In this document: positions 8,065 to 17,500 of the stretch, piece by piece
Layout of the letters: each line of letters begins with the position of its first letter
Position numbering within the stretch: the first letter of the stretch is position 1
Source: Desulfomicrobium baculatum DSM 4028
GTDB taxonomy: Bacteria > Desulfobacterota > Desulfovibrionia > Desulfovibrionales > Desulfomicrobiaceae
NCBI RefSeq assembly: GCF_000023225.1
Contig: NC_013173.1
Coordinates: 1,428,501-1,492,500, forward strand
Reading direction: 5' to 3'
Length of the DNA stretch: 64,000 nt
Translations under genes and position numbers: made by a program
The notes under the pieces: model-generated
What the model was told of the DNA's origin: nothing
The model's input: the letters and a program-made list of their open reading frames with translations, nothing else
The model's database searches: none

Positions 8065-8967
8065 TCAGGACCATGGACCCGAGGCAGCCCATGCTTCTGG
8101 AATTTTTGACTCTTCTGAAATCGACGTTGCGATCGGTCCGAGGAATATTCCAAGCGCCGTCGTGACCTCCTGAAACGAAACAGGGACATGTTCCTGCTGC
8201 AGCCTCTTGCGGAAAGCCGCCCACTGGGTCTGTTTAACTTCAGCAAAGTCTCGGCGGAAAGCTTCAATTTGTTCAGGCAAGACAGTTCCTCTCTGTTTGA
8301 ACGTCAATCTGACGGCCTCGACCAAATCCTTTCCGTTAAAGTCAAATTGACGCGATAGGAGCCAGATGTCGTAGAAGTCCTTCATTCGGCTATTCAGGGC
8401 GCCCAGAGACACCATGGCTTCAAATTTTTCGGCAATGGCGCTTTCTCGGCTGTAGCAAAGAAGTCGCGGGGCCGGGAAATCGAGCATTGTGGGCATTTCC
8501 GCCATCTCGGGGCCGGGATGGACGATATCGCCGAAGCCGATGTCAATTTGCATGTTGATGCGTGCCGTGCCCAGGGTCCCGAGAAATCGCACTCTGATTC
8601 CTTCATACTCGGCGTCCTCGGTGATGCGCTCGGTCCGGAGCGAATCTGGGTCGAACGAAAGTCCGTCCATGCCTACATCCATCATCATGATATCCCGGAT
8701 TTGACGGAGAATGAGCGTTTCCTCGCGGTTTGTCCTGCCAAGCATGTCGATATCCATGGTCGGCCTGAATTGGGGGGATCGCCAGACCCTGAGCATTAAC
8801 GCCCCTTTGAGGACAAAGCGGTCCGCATGGGCAGAGCGGGAGAGGCGGTACAGAAAGCGCTCCATGGCATAGTATTGCAGGAGCTCATTGAAAGGCCTGT
8901 CGTCGTGGTGGGCACGGTTCAAGAGGCGTTGCCTGACGGATGCCGAGATGTTCTTGCCGGATGTCAC
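8065..8967 (-). CDS. abiEii: AbiEii/AbiGii-type nucleotidyltransferase toxin
   Basis: A 300-residue protein of the AbiEii family, the toxin of type IV toxin-antitoxin and abortive-infection systems. AbiEii proteins are DNA-polymerase-beta-fold nucleotidyltransferases; relatives such as MenT add nucleotides to tRNA acceptor ends. The N-terminal half shows the family pattern FVLKGALMLRVW followed by the catalytic-site block RPTMDIDMLG at about residues 68-77 (Asp-x-Asp). A C-terminal helical region includes YDIWLLSRQFDFNG. The start overlaps the stop of the antitoxin gene by four bases (ATGA), implying translational coupling. Confidence 0.88.
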   Translation of the reverse strand: MTSGKNISASVRQRLLNRAHHDDRPFNELLQYYAMERFLYRLSRSAHADRFVLKGALMLRVWRSPQFRPTMDIDMLGRTNREETLILRQIRDIMMMDVGMDGLSFDPDSLRTERITEDAEYEGIRVRFLGTLGTARINMQIDIGFGDIVHPGPEMAEMPTMLDFPAPRLLCYSRESAIAEKFEAMVSLGALNSRMKDFYDIWLLSRQFDFNGKDLVEAVRLTFKQRGTVLPEQIEAFRRDFAEVKQTQWAAFRKRLQQEHVPVSFQEVTTALGIFLGPIATSISEESKIPEAWAASGPWS

Positions 8968-9557
8968 AGGGTTGCCTCCAGGTACGGTCGCATCACGTTC
9001 TGAACCCGACAGATTTTCGCATAGTCGAGCAGGGCTGCGAGCTTGAAGGGTTTCCGGGTTTTGTAGAGTTTGAGCGCCTCCAGCACCACGTCCATGCCGA
9101 TCTTGTTTCGAAATTTGAAGCAGTCGGCGATGGTTTTTTCAGGGGAGTAGATGTTGACTGGTACCCCGTCGATCCGCTGCTCCTCGACGCCAGCCGTGTA
9201 CGACGCACCAGAAAACCGGTGTACGAACAGCGGAGGATGGTCCAGCTCCGGCCGTCTTGCCTGAAGTGGAATGGCCACGGAGACTCCGTGCGGAATCTGT
9301 GTGGTCATCTCGTGGAAGGCGAGGGCGGAAATCAGGCAGATGACCGCGTTCGGGACGCGCAGTGCGACAGTCACCAGATCGGGGTTGCCGATGGGGGGCA
9401 GTTCTACAAGGCGGTACACCCCGCGGCTGAGCTGCTCGATCACACCCCTGTCCCTGAGAGAGTAGAGCATGTAGCGGGAGATGCCGTGCGCGATGGCTTC
9501 GCTCATGCGCAGTTGGCCGCCGTTGGCTCGGAATACGTCTTCAGGGGTCTGCTTCAT
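8964..9557 (-). CDS. abiEi: AbiEi-type antitoxin and autorepressor
   Basis: A 197-residue protein of the AbiEi family. An N-terminal winged helix (about 5-60, AIAHGISRYMLYSLRDRG, then IEQLSRGVYRL) is the DNA-binding part. The C-terminal domain carries the family segments VICLISALAFHEMT and the terminal YTPEKTIADCF-like block (YSPEKTIADCFKFR). AbiEi neutralises the AbiEii toxin without direct binding and represses its own operon. Start at 9557 (MKQTPED) was preferred over an upstream in-frame ATG because GGAAGA lies at the right distance. First gene of the pair, directly downstream of a palindromic operator. Confidence 0.85.
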   Translation of the reverse strand: MKQTPEDVFRANGGQLRMSEAIAHGISRYMLYSLRDRGVIEQLSRGVYRLVELPPIGNPDLVTVALRVPNAVICLISALAFHEMTTQIPHGVSVAIPLQARRPELDHPPLFVHRFSGASYTAGVEEQRIDGVPVNIYSPEKTIADCFKFRNKIGMDVVLEALKLYKTRKPFKLAALLDYAKICRVQNVMRPYLEATL

Positions 9558-9573
9558 GGATTCTTCCAGACAA

Positions 9574-9605
9574 ATTGTCACTATTTGTTAATAAGTATGG
9601 ACAAT
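9574..9605. promoter_or_regulatory. Palindromic operator upstream of abiEi
   Basis: A 32-bp imperfect palindrome begins ATTGTC and ends GACAAT, with a TTAA core; 12 of 16 half-site positions match. It sits 16 bases upstream of the chosen abiEi start codon. AbiEi family members repress by binding inverted repeats at their promoter, so this is a strong candidate operator. Confidence 0.6.
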
Positions 9606-9916
9606 ATGTCTTGTCGCGGTTGGAAAATCAAGACCTTTCCGCGCTTATGCGAAGTCATGCGTCTTCTCTGGGAGTAAATCTCGCAACTCGGCAAACTTGC
9701 AGCATCTTTTTGCGTGCAACACTTTGATATTTCGAATATTTTAGAATGTCTTCCCGGCGGGAAGTGAAAAAAACGAGGGATCTTCCCAGCCTCACGGGAC
9801 GATCATCGTGTTCTCGATAGCCAGTGATCATGCGGACTTGGTAATACTGATCTCAAGCGACCTGCTCCGGCAGGCCCAGGATTTCAGACCCAACTGTAGA
9901 CCATTGGAGAGACCAC
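9606..9916. other. Divergent intergenic region
   Basis: This is the remaining shared upstream region of abiEi (leftward) and the AAA+ gene (rightward). It has no gene-like frame. A short dyad ATATT-TCG-AATAT lies at 9727-9739. A GGAGAG ribosome-binding site for the AAA+ gene occurs near 9904. No convincing promoter boxes were identified by eye. Confidence 0.35.
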
Positions 9917-12112
9917 ATGAGACGAATGTTCAGAAGAAGCAATTCCGGTTCCATCGATTCCACGCCCGAAAGTCGCTATGCGCGGATCAAGACGGCGGGC
10001 TGGCTCATGCGTCTTTTTGACAAGCGGATTGTCCTGAGCTCGGAACTTTTCGCGTGCACGGCGTGGTGTCTGGGCGGGCTTGATTTCTGCCTGCAGGGCC
10101 TCATCAAGGAGGCTGCGTCGTTCGTTCCCGTGTCCAAGAGCGAGGACGAGTTGGCGACTCTCGAAGAGCTCAAGCGCGTCTCCCTCTATAATTTAGGCAA
10201 TGCGCTGGAAGATTTTCTGCAGGAACATCCTCGCCATCACAAATCTGCCCGGGCGCTGCTTCAGGCAGAGTGCAGGGAGATGCATTCCACTCGGATGAAG
10301 CGTCCTCGTTCGTACGCCATGGCCGCCAAGCGGCTGGAAGAGCTGTTCGGGCTTGACCGGGAGAGCGTTGAGCTGTGTGAGTTTCTGTTCATCAATCGAT
10401 CTTTTGATTCGGTGGAAAGCTATTTCGAAGACAATTTGCAGGCCATGCGGTTTGGCGGCCTCTATTTTCTGGCTCACATGCTCGGCATCACGGCCTCACG
10501 GTGTCGCAGCATTCTGCGGGAACTGGCTTATCTTGGCATCGCTGAAGTTGATCGAAGGCACGTTGCTCTGGAAGACTCCATTCGTGATCTGTGGACCGAG
10601 AGCGACTCAACGCGCGTATCCCAATCTTTTTGCCGTCCTTTGGAAGGGGAGGCGTTGCCGCTCGAAAATTTCAGCATCCCCGCCGAACAGGTGGAGCATG
10701 TCCGCGCCTTGCTTCGGCAGCCCAGTGACCGCCCTATGCACATCCTTCTCTACGGCGCCCCAGGCACCGGCAAGACGACTTTTGCTCGAAGCCTGGCTGC
10801 GGCCGAAGGCATTCCGGCCTGGTCCGTGAGCCCGCCCCAAGGCGCGGATAATGACCGCCGCGCCCAACTCACAGCCGGAGCACGCATCGCCTCCCAGCAC
10901 GACAAGGCGTTTCTGCTCGTGGATGAGGCAGAGCGCATCCTCGATTGCGACATGTTCTCTCGGGAAAAGAACGTGGATAAAGCCTGGCTCAATACCTTTC
11001 TGGAAAAGCCCGGCCAGCGGGTGTTGTGGATCACGAACCACGTGCATCACCTCGAAGGGGCGGTGCGGCGGCGCTTTCATTTCAGCATTCATTTCGAGCC
11101 GCTGGGGAGAAAGGAGCGGAGCGCCATGTGGCGGCAGATCCTGGAGCGGCGCGGTGTGCTGAATCGCGTGAATGACGCCGAGCTGGCAGACCTGTCCCGC
11201 ACCTACGATGTCCCGGCATCGGTCATGGAGATGTCCGTGACCCAGGCTGCGGCGCTGACCGGGAGAAAGCGGAGCGCCTTTGTCCCAGCGCTCAGGCGCG
11301 TGGTGGATTCTTATCAGACGCTGCTGCGTGATGGCGGCAAGCAGTGCAAGAAGATCGCGGTGGCACCGCACTACGACCCCAAAGGCGTCAGCCTGGAAGG
11401 CTCCGTTGATGCCCTGATGAACAAGCTGACTCGGGTGGATCGCATGCTGCGAAGCGGCGGCGAGCTGAACGCAGGCGCGGCCACGATGCTCTTCTACGGC
11501 CCTCCCGGCACAGGCAAGACCGCGCTCGCCCGGTATCTGGCGGACAGGCTGGACCGGGAGTGCAAGGTTGTCCGCGCCAGCGACCTGCTCGGGCCGTATG
11601 TCGGCATGACGGAAGCGAACATTGCGGAGGCTTTTCGGGATGCGGAGCGTGACGACGCCGTTCTCGTCATCGACGAAGCCGACAGCTTCCTCTTTCCAAG
11701 GGAAAAAGCAGCGCATTCCTGGGAGACCACCCAAGTCAACGAGTTCCTGACCGCCCTCGAAGAATGCCGGGGTTTCTGCATCTGCACCAGCAACCGTCGG
11801 GACAACATGGATCAGGCAGCCATGCGTCGGTTTAGCCACAAGATTGCGTTCACGTACTCCAAGCCGGAGCAGGTGCAGGCACTTTATGACGCACTTCTTG
11901 CGCCACTGGCGTCGGAGCCGATGTCAAAAGAGCTGGAAACGGAACTGCTGGCTATGCGCCGCCTGACACCGGGGGATTTTCACGCGGTTCGTTCACGAAT
12001 GCTATTTGATGGCGCAAAGGGTGTAAAACATCATGTGTTACTTGAGGGTTTGCGCAAAGAGCAGGAATTGAAGCTCGATATCGACCGACGGGGAATGGGG
12101 TTCTTGAAATAG
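9917..12112 (+). CDS. Tandem double-AAA+ ATPase
   Basis: A 731-residue protein with an unrecognised helical N-terminal region (1-255) and two AAA+ modules. Module 1 has Walker A GAPGTGKT near 279 and Walker B FLLVDEAE near 331. Module 2 has Walker A GPPGTGKT near 528, Walker B LVIDEAD near 583 and a sensor-type ICTSNRRDNMD segment. The second module resembles the CDC48/spastin-like group (MTEANIAEAFRDAERDDAVL). Such double-AAA proteins remodel or unfold protein complexes. The downstream PcfJ-domain gene starts ten bases after its stop, so the two form an operon. I do not recognise a named system. GGAGAG precedes the ATG. Confidence 0.75.
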   Translation: MRRMFRRSNSGSIDSTPESRYARIKTAGWLMRLFDKRIVLSSELFACTAWCLGGLDFCLQGLIKEAASFVPVSKSEDELATLEELKRVSLYNLGNALEDFLQEHPRHHKSARALLQAECREMHSTRMKRPRSYAMAAKRLEELFGLDRESVELCEFLFINRSFDSVESYFEDNLQAMRFGGLYFLAHMLGITASRCRSILRELAYLGIAEVDRRHVALEDSIRDLWTESDSTRVSQSFCRPLEGEALPLENFSIPAEQVEHVRALLRQPSDRPMHILLYGAPGTGKTTFARSLAAAEGIPAWSVSPPQGADNDRRAQLTAGARIASQHDKAFLLVDEAERILDCDMFSREKNVDKAWLNTFLEKPGQRVLWITNHVHHLEGAVRRRFHFSIHFEPLGRKERSAMWRQILERRGVLNRVNDAELADLSRTYDVPASVMEMSVTQAAALTGRKRSAFVPALRRVVDSYQTLLRDGGKQCKKIAVAPHYDPKGVSLEGSVDALMNKLTRVDRMLRSGGELNAGAATMLFYGPPGTGKTALARYLADRLDRECKVVRASDLLGPYVGMTEANIAEAFRDAERDDAVLVIDEADSFLFPREKAAHSWETTQVNEFLTALEECRGFCICTSNRRDNMDQAAMRRFSHKIAFTYSKPEQVQALYDALLAPLASEPMSKELETELLAMRRLTPGDFHAVRSRMLFDGAKGVKHHVLLEGLRKEQELKLDIDRRGMGFLK

Positions 12113-12121
12113 AGGTGCGCC

Positions 12122-13294
12122 ATGATCATTGATCCCGAATATTGCGAATTTGATCCAGCCTCGCAGCGACTGACCGTCATTTTGGGTCTGGCTTCCGAAG
12201 GAGGATTCCAGGTCCGGCTACGATCCTGGAACGAGGGAGGGGGAGTGGAACTCATGGAAGGGGGCCGCTGGAAAAGAAACGACGACGCCTTCGACTTCCC
12301 CATTGTTTCCGACGATGTCAGCGATCTTGAACCAACGCACCCGGTGCGAGCATACCATGACGCCCTGCCCGCAGACGTGACCAAGGTGCTGCGTCAGTTC
12401 AGTTCGCTGCAATGCAGACTTCTGCATGTGATCGGCCAGTTTCCTGAAAGCGCGGAGATGGCTGACTCCGAGCCAATCCTCTTTTGGCTGGCATCAAACA
12501 TGCTCGGTCCGGCTCCGTCCAAGGCCGATGTCAGGAGACTTTATGCCCGTCGCCGCGTTTCGATCTTGGAATCATTTTGCTCGGCTTCAAGCAGATCGCA
12601 TCTGAAGTTTTTGTCGAAAATCTGTGAGTTCGGTTATTTATTCAAAGATCTTGAGCTGCTGCGCCGCATTCTTAACGATGGAGAGTTTTTGAAAAGGGTG
12701 CGTCATTATCGGCAGATCAACTGGCCCGTGCTGAAGGTGTTTTACACCCAACGGTACGTGATGGATCTTGGATGCGCCAAGGACTGCCTGGCGGCTGGCA
12801 GCTGCCGGGATGCCTTTCGGTATTTGTACAAGGTCTGTCGTGATATTCGCGGTATCCGCATGATGTGCAAAATGCTCGAGTGCGAAAATCCGGAGCAGCA
12901 GGTTTTCGCCATGAAAAGCGCATTTCAGATCCGTGACCTGCATGATAAAATCGCCAGGGATTTAAGCATAAAAGAAAGAGAAACTATTATTGCCCACTAT
13001 GGTGAACTCTTTCCGCCGTCGCCACTTAAAGAGACAAAAGATATCGAATATATAAGCAATGTTGGCGATTTGCTTGAAGAAGGGCTGGTGATGAGGCATT
13101 GCGCTGGAGAATTTGTCTACCAGGCATTGCGAGGGGATGTTTTTATTTATCGCGTCCACGCGCCGGAGAGGGCGACTATGGCGGTGCAGAGGTCTGCTGA
13201 TGGGAGTTTTTCGATTGAGCAGGTTAAATTGTGTAGGAATGGGAAGGCTTCTGAAGAGACGTGGGAGATATTGAATGCTTGGATAAGTATTTGA
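12122..13294 (+). CDS. PcfJ-domain protein
   Basis: A 390-residue protein. Its C-terminal third matches the PcfJ domain, recognisable by the Met-x-His-Cys-x5-Tyr signature (LVMRHCAGEFVYQAL at about 323-337), followed by the beta-hairpin IYRVHAPERATMAVQ and an SIEQVKLCRNGKASEE block. PcfJ domains occur on conjugative plasmids, phages and islands and their biochemical role is unknown. The N-terminal region is Cys-containing and helical, with no domain I can name. It lies ten bases behind the double-AAA+ gene. Together they may be an ATPase and its client, which is inference from operon layout only. Confidence 0.7.
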   Translation: MIIDPEYCEFDPASQRLTVILGLASEGGFQVRLRSWNEGGGVELMEGGRWKRNDDAFDFPIVSDDVSDLEPTHPVRAYHDALPADVTKVLRQFSSLQCRLLHVIGQFPESAEMADSEPILFWLASNMLGPAPSKADVRRLYARRRVSILESFCSASSRSHLKFLSKICEFGYLFKDLELLRRILNDGEFLKRVRHYRQINWPVLKVFYTQRYVMDLGCAKDCLAAGSCRDAFRYLYKVCRDIRGIRMMCKMLECENPEQQVFAMKSAFQIRDLHDKIARDLSIKERETIIAHYGELFPPSPLKETKDIEYISNVGDLLEEGLVMRHCAGEFVYQALRGDVFIYRVHAPERATMAVQRSADGSFSIEQVKLCRNGKASEETWEILNAWISI

Positions 13295-13624
13295 TATTTG
13301 GAATAATATTAAAAATAGTGAATGTATAATTTAAGAAGAAATAATGATGATACATGTTGAGCATAATTGTATATGATGAAAAAATTGAATTAAGCGGTAC
13401 TAAATTTATTATCAAACTGCATCACCTGATAATGAATGTGGATAAGTTGTATTGCATTTTCTTAATATTCGAATTATATGCTTATTTCATTGACTATGCA
13501 TGTAGTATGGATGATTGTTTTTTTGATTCAAGGTGTCTATATTTTGTATTGAATTGTAAATATAGGAATTTTTATTTGTGGAAAATGTATTATCTTTGTA
13601 AGTTTTAATTTTTAGGGGTAGTTT
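13295..13624. other. AT-rich gap
   Basis: A strongly AT-rich stretch following the PcfJ gene. A frame at 13,354-13,608 is open for 84 codons, but its composition (Tyr, Phe, Cys, Ile) mirrors AT-rich noncoding DNA and no ribosome-binding site precedes it, so I do not call a gene. An AGGGG site near its right end serves the next gene. Confidence 0.4.
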
Positions 13625-14134
13625 ATGTTGTATTATTATAGTAAAAAAGGTATTTTTTCTCATGTCGAATCTTGTAATGATGTGTTTGAAATTCACTATG
13701 TTGAGTTTGGGTGTAATAAAAAATTAACATTTGAAACTGATGAGCTGATAAAATCAGTTGGACTTAATGGTGATGAGTCTAGTGAAATAATTTTCGAAGT
13801 AATTAAAGATAAATTTAAGGATGTAATGCGTAATATACCAAAGAGATTAATGAAGAAAATTTTTACCAGCCCTGTTCCAAAAGAGTGGAGAGATTTTTCA
13901 AATGAATACATATTTAATAATAAACAAATTAATAGATTTCAAAGTTCTGATGTTGATTTATTTGTTTCTCATTATGGTCCATTTTTTACGTTTGTTTTTA
14001 TTCAAGAGTTAGTAAAATGCTATATCTCGCACGGTCTGCCTGTCCCCTATTTTGCCGAAAGGGTAATTGCTGATCCAGTTAAACGTCTATTTGTGACAGA
14101 AGAGCCTGATCAAGAATGGCAGGATGAAGAGTAA
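13625..14134 (+). CDS. Hypothetical protein, AT-rich orphan
   Basis: A 169-residue protein of unknown family. An AGGGG ribosome-binding site lies upstream of the ATG. The sequence is protein-like: balanced charge, an amphipathic helix around residues 65-80 (MRNIPKRLMKKIF), a hydrophobic segment FFTFVFIQELVKCYI near 120-134, and an acidic tail. There is no signal peptide and no recognised motif. Codon use is far more AT-rich than in the PcfJ operon to its left, marking a separate acquisition. It stands alone on the plus strand. Confidence 0.5.
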   Translation: MLYYYSKKGIFSHVESCNDVFEIHYVEFGCNKKLTFETDELIKSVGLNGDESSEIIFEVIKDKFKDVMRNIPKRLMKKIFTSPVPKEWRDFSNEYIFNNKQINRFQSSDVDLFVSHYGPFFTFVFIQELVKCYISHGLPVPYFAERVIADPVKRLFVTEEPDQEWQDEE

Positions 14135-14549
14135 TTTTTAGTTTTTCTTTTTATATCTCGTATAGCATTGTATTCATTTTCGTATTCATTATCAAAATTT
14201 TATTAAATAATCTCAGCAATTCGGTTTTTAGTTGCGGCCGGAATAAACATTTATTTAACAGGTATAGATCATAAACTCAAGGTGCTGGGTTTAGGTCACG
14301 GTCAACGTTGGTAACCTAAAACTGATCTATAACAAAAATGAATTTTTATTGGATTACAGATTATAAAGAGTGCATAATAAACGAGTTAATTTTAATCTAT
14401 TTCATTAGATTCTTCTGTTTTTCAGGACAGACTATTTTAGTAACTTGCGTTGAATTTTAGTTGCAAGATAAGGTCTTGTAAAAGCGTCGACTTGAAGATT
14501 ATATGATTACTATATTCGATTTGTTGCATTTGTATGAATACTGATTAGC
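14135..14549. other. AT-rich intergenic region with nested inverted repeats
   Basis: There is no gene-like frame. The notable content is a nested dyad between 14,264 and 14,330. Outer arms are ATAGATC / GATCTAT (14,264-14,270 and 14,324-14,330) and inner arms TTTAGGT / ACCTAAA (14,290-14,296 and 14,314-14,320), around a central AACGTT. It could be a structured RNA, a recombination site or a protein-binding site. It lies between the convergent ends of the orphan gene and the helicase operon and has no T-run to mark it as a terminator. Confidence 0.4.
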
Positions 14550-17500
14550 TCAACGTTGTGGCGGTCCGGGCGGTTCTAGCCGAATGCTCCAACGTTCAGC
14601 AATATGCGAGGCTTGGTCCGGGCCAAATTGGCTAATAAGATACTCCAGTAGGTCCTCCTGCCTCGGCTGTCCGAAGACCATACGGTAGAGGGCAAGGCTG
14701 CGTTGTAAGCGGCGATAGCGTCCTTCGTCGCGACTGTATGGTATGGCCAAAATGCGTCTTTCTACTTTAGCGCCGCCTTCGGTTTCGAAGATCCAGTAGG
14801 GGACGAGGTCGTTGCAGCCGTCATTCCGTGTGGCATGAGCCTGTTCGAAGAGAATGCGCCAGGGGTCTTTGCCAAGTGTCGAGGTACCTGCCAGGGCATT
14901 GAGGCCGAAAGCATCGGCAACATTCTTGCGAACCGCGTGACCTTTGTAGCGGTGAACGCGACCCTCTCGCTGTTCCAAGTCTACCGGGTTGGCCGGCAGG
15001 TTCCAGTGCACTACTGAATGGCACCAGACATGGAAATCCAACCCTTCCTGGCCTACTGAGGTAGATGCCAACACGAAGGGGCGAAACGGAGAATTGAACG
15101 CTGAGCGAACAGCTTCCTTACGGGCTACAGACTTGTCCTCTTCGCGTTCGCCAAAACGCATGGCATAGTGGCAGCGGATGGGGAAATGGTCGATGACAGC
15201 TCTGTCTCGACGCACACGGATTTCATCGGGTCGGAGGGTCGATGTGCGGATGGATAGAGCGGTATGAAGTTCCTCGGCGATGCCTTTGGCTGTTTGCTCG
15301 TCTGTCGAATCGAGAAGTCCCAATGATTCGCGCAGAACATGGACCTGCTCGTCAAGTAAGGCCTGGAGGTTGCCTTCAGCGCAGTAGGTCAGTACTTGCT
15401 GCCAGAAATTTGAGGCTTTTTTCTTGCCTTTGACGAGAGCCGTGGCCTCTGGGGAATTGAACTGCTTGCACAGGCCCTTGGCTACGAAGACGGCAGAATT
15501 CCGCAAGGTCAAATCATCGAGCTTGAGTCCGGGACTTGCCCGATGAAGGGCGCGCAGTGCACAAACAGCAGGTCCTGCCAGAGCGATATCGGCCAAAATT
15601 TCGCAGAGGTCGTCCGGCGGTCGGCCTGTACAGTTCTCGACGCCGTCCCATGTTCGCAGCCAACTCTGAAGGAAGCGCCCAAATCTATCTGACTCGTCAG
15701 GACCCTCATCCTCGAAATTGCCGGTACGCGCTGAGGACCAATGTGTTGCGCACCAGTCGCGGAAGAGGTGCGAATTGTCTCGCTCCAGGAAAATGATCGC
15801 CCGCCAGTACCAATCGGAGTCAGGCTCCGCGTCTTCCAAGCCACTGGGAACAAGCGGCTCTAGCCGTTCGCGGATTCTTTGTGCCACTATGGCACGGACT
15901 TCGGCTAGAAGTGGACACTTACCGGTGGTGCTGGCAAGTTCCAGCGGATCGGCTAGAGCGGCCAGGGTTGTAGACGGAAAGAGGAGAGCCAAGGTCATGT
16001 GACTGGCTTGGTTGCGAAAAGCAAACTGTGGCTTGGCGGGATCACCTTTCAAACGCAGGTTAATCTGGAATCTTTTTGCAAGATTATCATAAGCGACCTT
16101 CCGGCCCGCTTCGCGGACCATCAGTCGTTCCACTTCGTAAGAAAGCATGGTGGCGATAGCATCAGGAACCACGTTCCAGCCAGAGAATATTAGGGTCTTG
16201 GTGGCTTGGCGTACGAAGGCAAAGGCGCCTTCTGGCCGCCAGTACGGTAGTGATGGAGGCAGCCAAAGCAACCGCCACAGCCCTGAATCGACGACTTCTT
16301 GGAAGAGCAGTCGTAGGCGGGCGTTTGCTGGCTCTAGCGCTGCGTAGGCTGCGAATCGTTTCTTGTCGAGTAGCCCTTGGGGATGATTGCGGAGGATCTC
16401 AAGAATGCTGTTTGTTTCCGTACCTCTCGTGGTCAGCCGCTCGCGCAGTTTTTGCTTGAGTTTGTAGTCCTTCATGAAATTGAGCAGGTACGGACTGGAC
16501 TTCCAGTATTCGAGCGTATCGGGATTTCCCACTTCGCGACCTACCGCATCGACTAGGCGCAGGTCGGCCAAATCGCCTGCCGCCAGCGGTAGAGTGGGCC
16601 GCTTCTCGACGACCATGGCGTCACGTCTGGTGGTGGCGCAAATCCTTTCCGTACGGCACATCACCCGACGCAGACACCCCTCCACGCTGTTTTTGATCGT
16701 CGCTAGCCCCTCAAAATCGTCCTCATTCCCGGCCGCCTGCAGAGCGCGGCGGAACATTCGGAGATCCTCCTCCAACCTAGCTAGTGAAGCCGGGCTGTCT
16801 AAAAGAAAGCCCATTGTCTGCAGGAAGTCCCGGTAATGGTCTTCCTCTTCGTCATCCCGGGCGAACATTTTGTAAGGGGTAGCCGACAGGAGCAGAACGC
16901 GCAGATCGGGGTTGGGATAGTTGAACAGCTCCTGGGCAAGTTCAGCAACCGGATTTTCTTCCGGATCGCCAAGCAGGTCTTTGAACCGTTGAAACTCGTC
17001 GAGAATGACTAAATTCGGCCTCAATGCGTCTAGACAACTCTTTGCCAGAAGCCGGCGGAGGTTTCCGACGAGCTGAAGACAACGCTGCCGCTGCTCATCA
17101 TGGATGCTTCGCCGGCCATCGTGGTAGATGGCACAAAGTTCAATAATCTCCCTACTTATGGTTGAAGATGCACAAATAGCGCTATAAAATGTGTCAGCAA
17201 TGCCATTATCGAAGTCCAGATCTGAATTAACTTCAGTTCGCCAGCCATCTCCTGCGTTGCCCTGCAGCAGACGAGCGAGTCCATTGGGTGAAACATGAAG
17301 GCGCGAGCGGAGCATCTGGTAAATGAGATGACGCTCTCGTTTCGTTCCGGTCCGATGCCCATGATTGAAGGTCGTACCAGGGGTGAAGCTGATGAAATTA
17401 AGGGAATTAGTTTGGAGGTCACGGACACGAGTTGGTAACAGAGTCAATCGCTCAGGACAGAAGAAGGCCGACCGGCCAGTGATGTTCAATCGACTTACAT

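Noticed and set aside
10607-11839. 410-codon minus-strand frame
   Set aside because: Shadow of the double-AAA+ gene; both Walker motifs are on the plus strand.
13354-13608. 84-codon plus-strand frame
   Set aside because: No ribosome-binding site, and composition is typical of AT-rich noncoding DNA.
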